Made by a program: the position numbers and the translations under genes. From the NCBI GenBank assembly GCA_004431415.1, contig QPMI01000346.1, positions 1-31,086 on the forward strand: a stretch of DNA of 31,086 nucleotides, written 5' to 3'. The notes below the pieces were generated by a model. It saw nothing but the letters and a program-made list of their open reading frames with translations, was not told the DNA's origin and did no database searches. This document shows positions 8,239 through 18,406 of the stretch, one piece after another. Source of the DNA: Cyanophora paradoxa (Eukaryota > Glaucocystophyceae > Cyanophorales > Cyanophoraceae). Each line of letters begins with the position of its first letter. Position 1 is the stretch's first letter.

Positions 8239-9786
8239 ATGTCGACATCGCAGACGCTCTACCATTGCCCTTCGTGCCAGATGTATGCGGCAGAAGACAC
8301 GGCTGTGCGGATGACGAACTGCTATGGGGACTTGTGGTACAGGTGCGGCAAGTGCGGAAAGCAGCTCGGCCTCCCCGTCGCATTCCACACGGACCGCAAG
8401 CTGGAGGAGGTGGTGGCGGCCGCGGACGCCGTGAAGGCCGCCGCGGGGACGCGGAGGCAGCTAGAGGACCTGCGGCTCGACTTCGGCGATCTCTTCGAGC
8501 GCTGCTGCGTCCGGGGAGAGGCCACCGCGCTCGGCATCGCCGCCGACGTCCTCCTCTCCTCGCGCCCCGACGCCGACCTCGCCGATTGTGGTCGCGAATT
8601 CGACGAAGGTGCGCGAGTGAGCGTTTTGAACTTCTTCGATTCAAATTCGCGGTCCAGAAATGTCTCAAGCTCGTATTCTGTGACAGGCAACATCGATCTT
8701 CAATCTCGGTCCTCCGCGCAGATGACATCGCTATCGCTCGATTGCCGCAAAATGCAGGTGCGATCTTTTATTGATATAGCTCGCGATCGTTTCTATTTAC
8801 TAACTTAGTAAGTTATTTGCTTCTTCAGATACATGCGCATTCGTTCATACTCAAGGTGCGAAATATAATTCACGAGGCCTCCAGGCGTGCACGTGGTAGG
8901 GTTTCGCAATGGAATATATTCAAACTATTTTGCAGGCCCGCTGTGAGGTTTTTCGCGCGATGCTGTGCGTCAAGGTTTGCGCTCTTTATTCATCTCTGGC
9001 ATTCTCAGTTTCGTTTCTATTCATCATCGTCGCCTCGGCGATGCGAACTAATATTTGTGCGCTACATATCGGGGGCCTGTTCTTCCCCACAAAGATGCGG
9101 GAGGCGGCAAGCGGGGAGGTCGACGCGACGGCCTTCAGAAAGAGCACCGTCCTCGCGCTCCTCCGCTACCTCTACACCGCCGAGGCGCGCTTCGAAATTC
9201 TGCTGTGCAAAATTTAAACTGCTGCCCCAGGCCGTCGCCTAGCAGAACAGCGGCTGCCAGCTGCAGGCTGCTCTGCTGAATCATTGAATTGCCAGAAAAG
9301 AAACTCCCTGATCGGTGGCCATGGGTCAGTTGACGTTGGGTGTCGGGGGCAGATCCAGCAGAGCCTGACGGCCATCGACCTCGTCGACCTGATCCGGGCG
9401 GCCCACTATTACCAGCTCCCGCGGCTCTTGAGCGGCTGCGTCGACCGCCTCGCCGCGTGCGAGGAGTTGACGCCGGAGGATGCCTTCCAGATTTTCGTCG
9501 CCACCCGCGGCCTCGCTTCATCAACAACCGATCAAAACGTGCATTCAGATGCAGAGGATCCGCTGCAAAATGCGCGCTCGTTTCATTTCAACTCCGCGAA
9601 TTTCGCGAGACAATCGAGCCGACCGCCTCGCGCCGATCGCAAAAAATCGCGCAGATGCGGCGGGTGGCGAAGAGGGCGCTGCGGGCGGGGTGGCGGGGCC
9701 TGCTGGAGGGCCCGGCGCTGGACGCCCTCGTCGCCGCGGGGGCGGCGGACGTCGTGAAAGACCTCCTCGCCCTCCTCCTCGAGTGA
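8239..9786 (+). CDS. BTB/POZ domain protein with N-terminal zinc ribbon
   Basis: Exons: 8239-8610, 8722-8757, 8829-8855, 8936-8974, 9095-9184, 9353-9514, 9655-9786; all phases close to give 285 aa. Residues 10-45 carry CPSC ... CGKC, a probable zinc ribbon. A Leu/Ala-rich helix follows, then the BTB core in small exons: SLSLDCRKMQ, IHAHSFILK, ARCEVFRAML (the family's AHR-xIL-A-RS-VF-AM strand and helix), MREAASGEVD, VLALLRYLYTAE, then IDLVDLIRAAHYYQLPRLL. The C-terminus resembles the BACK-type helices after BTB domains (CEELTPEDAFQIF, then an Ala/Leu-rich end). BTB proteins usually dimerise and often act as Cullin-3 adaptors. The first donor (GC at 8611) and the AAG acceptor at 9094 are chosen by frame and family fit. 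It converges with RPAP1, stop codons 129 bp apart. Confidence 0.85.
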
Positions 9787-9915
9787 CGCGCAGCCCGGCC
9801 CCGCCCGCCCACGCCATCTTCTCTCCCCGGCCCCCTCATCCCCTCCATCTGCGACTAGTACTGCAAGCGTGATCTTGAGTGATCGAGCCCCCGCCTGCAC
9901 AGCCACGCCCCCAAT

Positions 9916-12900
9916 CTACTCGCTGCACTCAAACCCCTGCGCCTGGAAGCCGCCGAACTCGTCGGCGGCGCGGCGGGCGGCCCTCTCGGAGCGGCGGCAG
10001 GCGGCGCGGGCGGCGGCGAGGCGGGCGGGGCGGGGCGCGAGGCCCTCGCCCTCGACCTCCAGCAGCCCGCGCACCGCCTCCTGCGCGCGCTGCTCAGACC
10101 TCGAGAGGCGGGGGCTGAGGGCTAAGGGCCCTACCGCGGGGCCGTCCTCGATGAGGCGGGCGAGCGAGTCGGCGGCGGCGGCGCAGTCCGCCCCGCCCCC
10201 GAAGAGGCGCGCGGCGGTGTGGTGCAGCGCCACGCGTCGCAGGAAGGGCGGCAGCTCGCGCCCCCGAACCAGCGCCTCCTCGTACCCCCGCAGCACCTCC
10301 CCGTCACGCTCCACGGGGTACAGGTACGCGCCCGGGTCCCCGAGCGGCTCGGCCCGCAGGAGCCGCAGCTCGTCCGCGTGGTCCCGCCACAGCAGCTGGC
10401 CGTACCCCCTTAGAGCTCCAGGGCGGGTACGGAGAAACTAACGGGGGTACGCGAACCTGGCGGTAGGCGGGCGGGTGGTGCGCGGCGAGCATCGCGAGGA
10501 CGAGCTGCGCGAACGTCGCGTGGCCGTACCCCTCCGCCGCGAAGGCCTCCACGAAGCGCTGGGGGTACGCATCAATTCGAGAAATGAAGAAAGGGGCGGC
10601 CGGAATAAAAGGGGGAGGGGCGGGCCCTGTAGAAGAAGTAGAAGGGGGAGCGGCCGCCGAGGAGGGGCCGGCGGCGGGCGACGGAGTGCGGGGCGAGGCG
10701 GGCGGAGGCGTCGGGGAGGGGCTCGAGCTCCTCGTCGGGGCGGAGGGCGGCGAGGCGGGGGGCGAGGAGGGCGGCGAGGCGGGCGAGGGCGGCGTCCACG
10801 GGGGCCTCGTGGTAGGCCCCCGGGGAGGGCGCCACGAGGAAGAGCCGCATGAGGCCGTACAGCTGCAGCCCCGCCGGCACCTCCTCTGCCGCCCCGCCGC
10901 GTCGGCGCCGAGCCGGTGCGGGGGGCGGGCGGCGGCGCGCACGCTCCCCGGACTCGGCGAGGTGGAGGTTCAGCTGCGCGGTCACCTGCAGCGCCTGCAG
11001 CGCCCGCCGCGCCCCCGCCCCGCCCTCCCCCGCCCCGCCGCCCCGCCCCCGCCCTCGGGGAGGGGGCGGAGGGCGGCCCAGGGCCAGTCGGGGCCCCAGG
11101 GGAGGGAGGAGGCGAGGGCGGCGTGGGGCATGGGGAGGTGCAGCGAGGCGAGGGCGCGGGGGTCCGTCCGCCGCCCCAGCCGCTCGCTCTGCTGCTGCAC
11201 TGCGCCCCCGCCCTCAGCGCGGCGCCGGCGGACGGGAGAGGAAAGCGAGGCCGGGGGCGAGGTACCGGAGGCGGAGGGGGCGGCGGAGTGGAGGAGGTGC
11301 GGGGCGAGGGCGGCGGCGAGGGCGGGCGGCGAGGGGAAGGGGAGCGGGGCCCGGGGCGGGGGCCGGGGGCACGAGGGCGCCGGCGAGGAGCAGGTCGCGC
11401 AGGAGCGGCTCGTCGCCCGGCAGCAGCCGCGGCACCAGGCCCGCCGCCGCCCGCCGCGCCCGTCCCCGCACCGCCTCGTCCGCCCCGGGTCCCTCGGGCG
11501 CCGCCTCCGCGCACCGCAGAGCCGCCAGCACCGCCGCCACGGCCGCCCCGGTCGCCACGCGCGCCGCCCGCTCGCCCCACGGGAAGCGCTGCGGCGGGGG
11601 TGAGGCGAGCGGGGCCAGGCGGGGCCGGAGCGGTGAGGGGGGGCGGACCTGGGAGGGGGCGGTGGAGGCAGCGTCGTGGGCCGAGACGAAGGAGAGGCGC
11701 GAGGGGCGGCGGCCGGCGGCGGCGGCCTCGGCGAGGGGCAGGAGGCGCTCCGGCAGGCCGGCGGCGCGCAGCGGGGCGGCGGCGGCGCGCTGGAGGCCGA
11801 TGAGCGCGTGGCACCAGCGCGCGAGGCCGGCCGCGCAGTCGGCGAGCAGCACGAGGGCCGGGGTGGGCGCGGCGGGGCCGGCGGCGAGGGCGGCGGCGGC
11901 GCGGAACGCGAGGTCGGCGGGGCGGGAGGCGAGCAGCGGGAGGGCGTGGGCGTGGCACGCGCGCTCCGCCATGTCCTCGTAGCCCCCGGGGCCCGGGCGG
12001 CGGGCAGCCATCGCGAAGTACCCGCCCAGGAAGTGGAGGGCCCCCGCGAGGGGCGCCAGGAGGCGGAGGCAGGCCTCGGGCGGGCGCGCGGGGTCGAGGC
12101 CCCCGGGGAAGAGGGGCGCGGCGGCCGAGGCGGCGGCGGCGGCCGTCCACTCGAAGGCCGGCTCCAGCAGGCGCCCCACGTGGGTCCAGGCCACGGGCCC
12201 GCCCCCCATCTGCCGAGCCCTCAGCGCGGGGCGGAGCGGGGGGCAAGGCGACAGAGGGAAGAAGAGGGGAGATGAAATCGCCTGCGGGGCGGAGGCGGCG
12301 GCGGCGAAGGCGGCCGACTCGAAGACGCCGAAGATGGCGCGGGCGGCCTGCGCCTCGGGGGGCACGCCGCCGTCGCCCTCGAGCTCGCCTGCGCGGCCCC
12401 CGGGGGCGGGGGCCGGGGGCCGGAGGTAGGGGAGCAGCCGCCCGAAGAGGTCGGGGAGGGACTCGAGGTCGAGCCCGTAGGCGGCCAGCGCGCGCCACAG
12501 CCGCAGCGACTCCCCCGCCAGCGCCGCCCCCCGCTCCGTCCCCGCCCGCACCAGGAAGAACCTGGGAGGAGGGCGTGAGGGGCGACGCAGTCGGGGCCGG
12601 GGAGGACGGCACCGTTTCACGGAGTCGGCGAGGCCCGTGCGCACGAGCGCGCGCTCGGCGACGTGGCTGCGGGGGAGAGTGAGGCGGGGAGGGGTCTGGA
12701 TGGGGGAGGGGATCAACCCGCACCGCCCCGCCTCGCAGAGGGCGCGCAGGAGGCGCAGGGCGGCCGGCTGGGGGACCCCGTACGGCTGCCCGGCGCGCCT
12801 CAGAGGCAGAGGGGAGGCGGCAAAGGAGGGGGGGGGGGGAGGGGGGGGAGAGGCACCGAAGCGGGGCGGGGTCGGGGGGCACATCCGCCTCGACGAACTC

Positions 12901-15900
12901 GCGGCGGACCGTCTCGAGCAGCCGCGGGCACTGCAGCCGAGAATCAGAGGCGGAGGAGGGGGAGAAGGGGATGGAGGGGGGGCGTGGAGGGCGGACGCGG
13001 GCTATCTCGTTCGCGAGGGCGGGGGAGTGCCGGGCGCAGCGGACGAGGATGTCGAGCAGGTAGGGCACGGCCGCCTCCACGCGGGCGACCTGCCCGGCCG
13101 GTTCTTCGAGGCCGCCTCGGGGGCACGGCACGGCGCGGCACGGGGGCGCACCTCGAGGAGGTACCGCACCCGGTGCAGGAGCCCCATCCGCGTCACCGCC
13201 TGGCCCCCAGCGCGCCTCGGAACGGGCGGAGGCGGAGGGGAGGCGGGGGAGGGGGGGCGGTACCGCGTGGACGCAGTCGTCACGGGCCCAGTCCGCATCG
13301 CTCCGGGGTCCCTGAGGAGGACGTGAGGAGAGGTGGAAGAGCGTGCTGGGGGTACGGCGCGCCTCCCGCTGCTCGCGCGCCGCCTCCGCCTCGTCCTCCT
13401 CGGCCTGGCCGGGGTCCTCGGGTTCGAGCTCCTGCGAGGGGATTTCGATGAGGAAGGAAGAGGAGGCGCGGGGGGGTGGAGGGCGGGCCTCGCCGCGGGG
13501 CGCGGGGCGGGGCGGGGCGGGCCCCGGGCGGGGGCGGCCCGGGGGCAGCCCCGGCCAGACCTCCTCCCCGCGGTGCACGTCCGCGAGGGGCCCCTCGTCC
13601 ACCACTGCCGGAAAGGGCGTGAGGGGGGTACAGGGCTCGCTGGCGCCCGCGGCAGGGCACTCGTCGGGTGGAGGAAGAGGGCGTGCAGCGCCTGCGACGC
13701 CGCGAGGACCACCGTCGCGTTCTGCGGCGGCCGAGTGGGCACCCGGGAGGGGGAATGGACGGGGAGGGGGTACGGGGTCGTCGAGGGCGCAGCGGAGGAC
13801 GATCGCGACGTCGTTGGCCGAGAGGAAGGCCGCCAGCTCCGCTGCGGCGAAAGTGAGCGGCGGGGGGTACACGGGGCGAAGGGGCCTCGCCGGCGCGGGG
13901 CAGCTCGGCGGAGTAGAGGCGGCGGAGGATGGCGGCGAGGGTGCGCAGGCTCGCCGCCCGCTGCCCGGGCACCTGCCGGCACGAGGTTCGCGAGCGCGGG
14001 GCGGCCGCCGAGGGCGGGAGGAGCAGCACCGAGGAGCGTATGAGCATGTAGAGCTCCTCGATCGTGTACCCCGCGGCGCCGGGCTCCTCCCCGTGGTGGT
14101 ACAGCGCGCTCGAGGAGGGCGGCTCTGCGCCCGCCCTCAGAGAGAGCGCAGCGGCGGCCGGGGCGGGCCGGGGGGCGCGCCCTGCCCGGGGGGCACGGGC
14201 CGCCCCTCGAAGTCGAAGCGCCAGCGCTCCACGGGGCCCAGGTCGGCCTCCGCCCCCTCCTGCGCGAACCCGTCGGCGGCGCACGCGCGGGCGGGCGCTC
14301 GGGGACAGGACGCGCCCGCGCGGGGGCCGGCGACGGCTCCGCGTCCTGCATCCACGCCAGCTTGTCCGCCTCGTACGCTGCGGGGGTGGGACGGCGTCGG
14401 GACGCGAGGGGAAGGACGAAAAGTGGCGGGTACCGGGGAGGATGATGTCGGAGGCCACAGAAGCGGCGGCGGCGGCGGCGGCGGCGCGCTTGCGGGAGGA
14501 AGGGATGCGCCCGCGGGGGGCCTCGGCCCCATCGTCGCTGCGGGGCGCAGGGCGCTCGGTCAGGAGGCGCGGGGCGAGAAGGCCGCGAGGGCGGCTCGCC
14601 TGGCAGCGCTGTCCGAGTCGCTCTCGGATCCGACGGGCGGCGGGGCGGCGCCGGAGCGGGCGGCGGGGCGCGGCAGGCGGGCCCCGTAGGCGGCCGAGTC
14701 GGCGGGGGAAGGTATGGGGCCTCGTACTCGCGGTCCCTGCGCCCGCGATCGGCCCCACGGGCGCGGCTCTGGAGGGCGGGCGGGGCACCCGGGGCGGAGG
14801 GCGCTGCGGGAGGGCGGGGCGGGGCCGGCGCCGGCGCCGTCGGCGGCTGCGCTCGCGGCCATGCGGGCCTTGGCGCGCTCGGTGGCGTCTTGCACGCCGG
14901 GCCTGCCGCCCCGCATGGGCCCCCCGCAGCGAGGTCGCGGACCGCAGGGGCGCACCGGAGGCTCGCCGGCGGGACGGCGAAATCGCGGGGGCCGGGCCCG
15001 GCGGGGGCCCCGGCGGAGGCGGAGGGGCCGGGGCCGCGGCGGCGGGCGCGGATGGCGGCGAGGGCGGCGGGGTCGACCTTAGAGAGGACCTCGCTGCGCG
15101 CCTCCTCGATCTCCTCGCGGCTCATCGCCGCCAGCCGCGCCCGGTTCTCCTCCTCGATCGACTCCCGCTCCCGGTCCCGCGGGGCCGCCAGCGCCGGCGG
15201 CGGCGGGGCCGCAGCCGGAGTCGCGAACGTCGCCGGGGCAGGCGCGGTGGTCGCGCGGGGCGTAGCTCCGGCCGGCGCCCGGCGGGGGAACGGCATCTGG
15301 GAGCGGTGGGCGGCGCGGGGGAAGCCGGCGGAGGGCGGAGCCGGCGGCCGCCACTCGAACGCGCCAGGCGAGCGCTCCACGACGCCCTTCAGCAGGTCTG
15401 CGATGGGGCGCTCGTGCTCTGCGATGCGCGGCGTGATGCGGCAGTCGAGGCGCGCTCGGCGGGCCGCGGCACCGTCGAGCAGCCGAATGCTCTCCTGCAG
15501 TTGCTCCTCCGGTTGCCGCTGCGGAACGTGTCGGCAACGCAATCCGCTGCGGCTCCGCGGGGCCCGCGCACCTGGCGGGGGCGCTCGATGCCCTCGTCAT
15601 CGAACTCGGCGTCCTCGTCCTCGTCCTCCTCTTCCTCCTCGCTCTCGCCGCTCTCGTCGCTCTCGACTTCGATGCCGTGGCGCGGCATTCCCGTCGGCTT
15701 GTCGAGGCTCACGACGTCGCGACGGACCGCGGGCGCTGCGGGCGCTGCGAGCCGCCGATCTAGTTCCGGTGGGGCGCTGGCACGTACGTCAGACGCACAT
15801 TGCGCAGAGATGGAGACCTTGGGGCCGGCCGGCTGCGCGCTGGGCTGCGGCGCCGCTGCGTGGCCGGCGGTCTTCAGAGGAGGGGGCCGGCCGCTGAGCA

Positions 15901-15988
15901 CGCGTGCCGCTGGCCTCGAGGCGCTGCGGAGGAACTCCTCTTGCTCGCGAAGGAGCTCCGCGAGCTCCTCGTCTTCCGCGCCTGCCAT
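9916..15988 (-). CDS. RPAP1: RNA polymerase II-associated protein 1 homologue
   Basis: RPAP1 helps bring RNA polymerase II to transcription and links it with chaperones and regulators. The first two exons are firm: 15988-15572 and 15518-14956. The start gives EELAELLREQEEFLRS, like the family's N-terminal helix, then an acidic run. Next come HERPIADLLKGVVERSPGAF, EEENRARLAAMSREEIEEAR with VLSKVDPAALAAI (RPAP1_N, 15040-15190), YEADKLAWMQD (about 14370), WRFDFEGRPVP (RPAP1_C, about 14210), YHHGEEPGAAGYTIEELYML (about 14080), FLSANDVAIVLRCALDD (13830-13780), VRYLLEV (13150-13170), YLLDILVRCARHSP (about 13050) and CPRLLETVRREF. A long helical, armadillo-like region follows at 12800-10600. The end has FVEAFAAEGYGHATFAQLVLAML and LLWRDHADELRLLRAEPL, in the same order as human RPAP1. 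Later exon borders are approximate; many donors read GTACCC or GTGCGC. The stop is at 9916. Confidence 0.9.
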
Positions 15989-16452
15989 CCTTCGGCGACT
16001 GTACCCGTCATCAGCAGCTCAACTGCCCAAGCGATCATCCGCGGCGGTTTCACGCGGCACATCACGCTCTTAAGAATCGGCCAGAACAGCGTACGCTGCG
16101 CGGCGGGCGAGGATGCGGGTGCGAGCTCCCCTCGCCGCTCTGCTACAGCTCGACCCGAAGATCGGCCCGCAGATCGATCCGAAGGCGGCGAGCGCTCGGA
16201 CGAACCGGCTCTGCTACGTCGGTGTCTGTATTGGGTTCGCGCCGCGGAGCGCTGGGGTCCGCGCAGCTGAGCGGAGCGCTGCGGCGCAGGCTCGGCGTGG
16301 TTGTGTTCTTGTTCGCATCGCTGCGCACAAAGTCGACGCCAATTCAGCGGTGCGTGGCTCGCCTCCGACCGCCGTTTTGCTGCCCGCGTCGCCGAGGCGC
16401 CGAACGCCTGTGACGCGCGCGCACAGGGATCGACCGTTTGTTATCAACGCCG
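15989..16452. promoter_or_regulatory. divergent spacer between RPAP1 and cupin gene
   Basis: A 464-bp head-to-head spacer with lower GC than the flanking exons. The plus strand is open from about 16113 to 16478, but the predicted peptide has no recognisable motif and ends shortly after a GTAAGC donor-like site. It could be a leader exon of the cupin gene or plain 5' UTR. No core promoter element was recognised. Confidence 0.4.
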
Positions 16453-17065
16453 ATGAGGTAAGCTTCGCTGAGCTTTAGCCGAGCTCCTCAGGGACCGCAG
16501 CAGCCGAGCGCGCGGCCGGGGCCTGCAGGTCGAGTGGGGTGTAGTGGCCAAGAATACCGACATTAAGAAGAAGCAGTTCATCCCCAAGGGCACCGTGCGT
16601 CTCTGTCCTGCCTCTCGCCCCGCCGCCGGCCCCGCTGATGGCGGGACCCCTGGTCTCGCCTTCCGTCTGGTCTGGCGCGCAGGTCCCCCACCTGATGATG
16701 TTCTCCACGGCGACCTTCGCGAAGGGCCAGGGTGTACCCCTGCACTCCCACGAAGACATGCACGAGGCGCTTACCTATACCAACCTTCAATCCATCCCCT
16801 CATCTCCCGCCTTGAACTGTACCCACAGGTCTTCTACGTGCAATCAGGAAACGGAATCTTCAGGATAAACGGGGTCACCATGGCCGTCAAAGTACTCGCT
16901 CCCTTCCCTCCTCTCCTCTGTCTTCAGCCCGTCCCCATCTGACAATGTACCCCCCGGCCCCAGGCAGGCCACACGTTCGTAGCGCACGCGGGGGACGTGC
17001 ACAACGTGGAGAACGTGGAAGACGAGGACCTCGTGATCTTGTATTACGGCATCTCCGAGGCGTAG
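16453..17065 (+). CDS. small single-domain cupin protein
   Basis: Exons: 16453-16457 (ATG plus two bases, tentative), 16492-16594, 16683-16766, 16829-16891, 16964-17065; total 118 aa. Both cupin motifs are present. Motif 1 is GVPLHSHEDMHEVFYVQSG, with the expected HxHxxxxE-x6-G spacing. Motif 2 is GHTFVAHAGDVHNVEN, with the normal Pro of PxG replaced by His but the final His and Asn kept. The His/Glu set predicts a bound metal ion. The protein is little more than one beta-barrel, so it may be an isomerase, dioxygenase or sensor-type cupin; substrate unknown. One intron (GC donor at 16767) splits motif 1 after its Glu. Introns 3 and 4 both carry TGTACCC just before the acceptor. The start is the weakest part of the model. 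Confidence 0.8.
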
Positions 17066-17365
17066 ATCTAGACCTGTCTCTTGCATTGTGTAGAATATTT
17101 CCTCATTCCGTATACGTAAAATTCTTCGACATTGATAGAATCGAAATATTTAGTTTGGAGAGCACTGTACAGGAACAGGGCGGAGCTGCAGCGGCCTCGC
17201 GCACGGAGGGGTCTGGCAGCAGGCTCGCAAGGAGTAATTGCAAGGAGAAAGAGCGGGCGGCTGGACGAGAGAGCCGAGGTGGAGGGTATGCATGGGCAGG
17301 GAGGACGGGATGCGCTGTGCATAGTGAGGTGGCTGGAAGTGCGGATGGGAGGGGCCGTGCCCCCT

Positions 17366-18133
17366 TCACTCGAGGACGGCGGGGAGGCCGTCCCTCGACT
17401 CCGGCGGCTTCGGCCTCGAGCTCCCCTCCTTCTTCCTCGCAGCCTCCTCCAAGTCCGGGTACCCGTGCTCCGGTACCTGGGGAGACATGAGGGGGAGGGG
17501 GAGGGGGGGGGGGCACGCGCCCGGGCGCGCCGCGAGGAAGAGGGCGTTGCACTCGGACTCGAGTACGCCCGGCATCACGCGGCACGTCGGGAGGCCGACG
17601 ACGCGCGCCGCGACCTGCACGCGCCGCGTGAGGACCGGCCTCGCGCGGGTGCAGGAGCGGAGGCGGGGGCGCGGCGCGACCTCGGCGGCGCGGATGGTGA
17701 TCTGGCCCCAGCCAGTGAGCTGGAGGAAGGGGATGCTCGAGCCGAAGACGACGAGCTTGAAACCAGCCCACACGATGGCCGCCATGCACCTAGGACTTCA
17801 CTGAGCGCGCGCCGGGAAGGGAGGGCCGCGCGGCGCACATGGGGCACGGCTCCGCCGTCGTGTAGAGCACGAGCGAGCTGTAGTCCGCCCCTGCGCCGGG
17901 CGTCATGGATTCGCAGCACTAGTGCTGAGCAAACGCGCGCCTGGATGCTCCACGGCGTACGCCTGGATCGCTGCAATCTCGCCATGCATGATGGGATTCG
18001 TCGCCGACGAGTTTACGCCGCGTGCTACGACGTTTCCGTCCGCATCGCAAATGACCGCGCCGAAGGGCGCGGCCGGATTCGCAGCGGCCACGTCTATCGC
18101 CGCTCGCATTGCGACGGTATGGTCAAGCACCAT
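17366..18133 (-). CDS. zinc-dependent cytidine/guanine-type deaminase (CDA superfamily)
   Basis: Hydrolytic deamination of a nucleobase or nucleoside is predicted. Exons in transcript order: 18133-17941, 17890-17839, 17789-17531, 17476-17366; 204 aa. The fold begins PFGAVICDADGNVVARG. Zinc motif 1 is NPIMHGEIAAI (His50, catalytic Glu52; HGE rather than HAE, as in yeast cytosine deaminase). Motif 2 is TTAEPCPMCMAAIVWAG (Cys80, Cys83). A typical family tail follows: VVFGSSIPFLQLTGWGQITI, then GVLESECNALF. The second motif is rebuilt across an intron with donor GTGCGC and a TAG acceptor, which restores PCPMCMAA exactly. Introns 1 and 3 are GC-AG. The start Met at 18133 has an in-frame stop two codons upstream. 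Exact substrate (cytosine, guanine, or a tRNA/nucleoside) cannot be told. It is divergent from the FGAM synthase gene. Confidence 0.87.
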
Positions 18134-18406
18134 CTCTCACGCAGTGGGTGGAGCTCCTTGCAAAGCTGCGACGCTGAGCAGGCTACCTTCCCTGTCTGAG
18201 CAGGTTCTTTACGTTAGCTACGCCGTTCCTTCCCTCCGCGGTGCTCGCTTGGCGCTCAGCGGCTGGTTTTGTGGGCGAGGCTTTGCTCGTAGGGGTACGT
18301 GACTTCGGGCGTGTAATCTGCTCCGGGCGATCGCCTTGCTTCTTGGCTGCCTGGCAGCTCGGCCCCGTGCCAGCTCGCAAGCTGCAGCGTTCGTAGCAGC
18401 TGGAAG
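18134..18406. promoter_or_regulatory. shared spacer between deaminase and FGAM synthase genes
   Basis: This 273-bp head-to-head spacer separates the start codons of two nucleotide-metabolism genes. It is less GC-rich than the exons and has no recognised TATA or repeat element. A shared promoter is an inference from geometry alone. Confidence 0.45.

Noticed and set aside
10438-13872. One continuous 1144-aa minus-strand protein
   Set aside because: It overlaps real RPAP1 exons but reads through their introns in mixed frames. Family matches require jumping between frames, so it is not a single exon.
16113-16478. Separate small gene upstream of the cupin
   Set aside because: The peptide has no motif, biased composition, and ends just past a donor-like site. 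Better treated as leader or 5' UTR until transcripts are seen.
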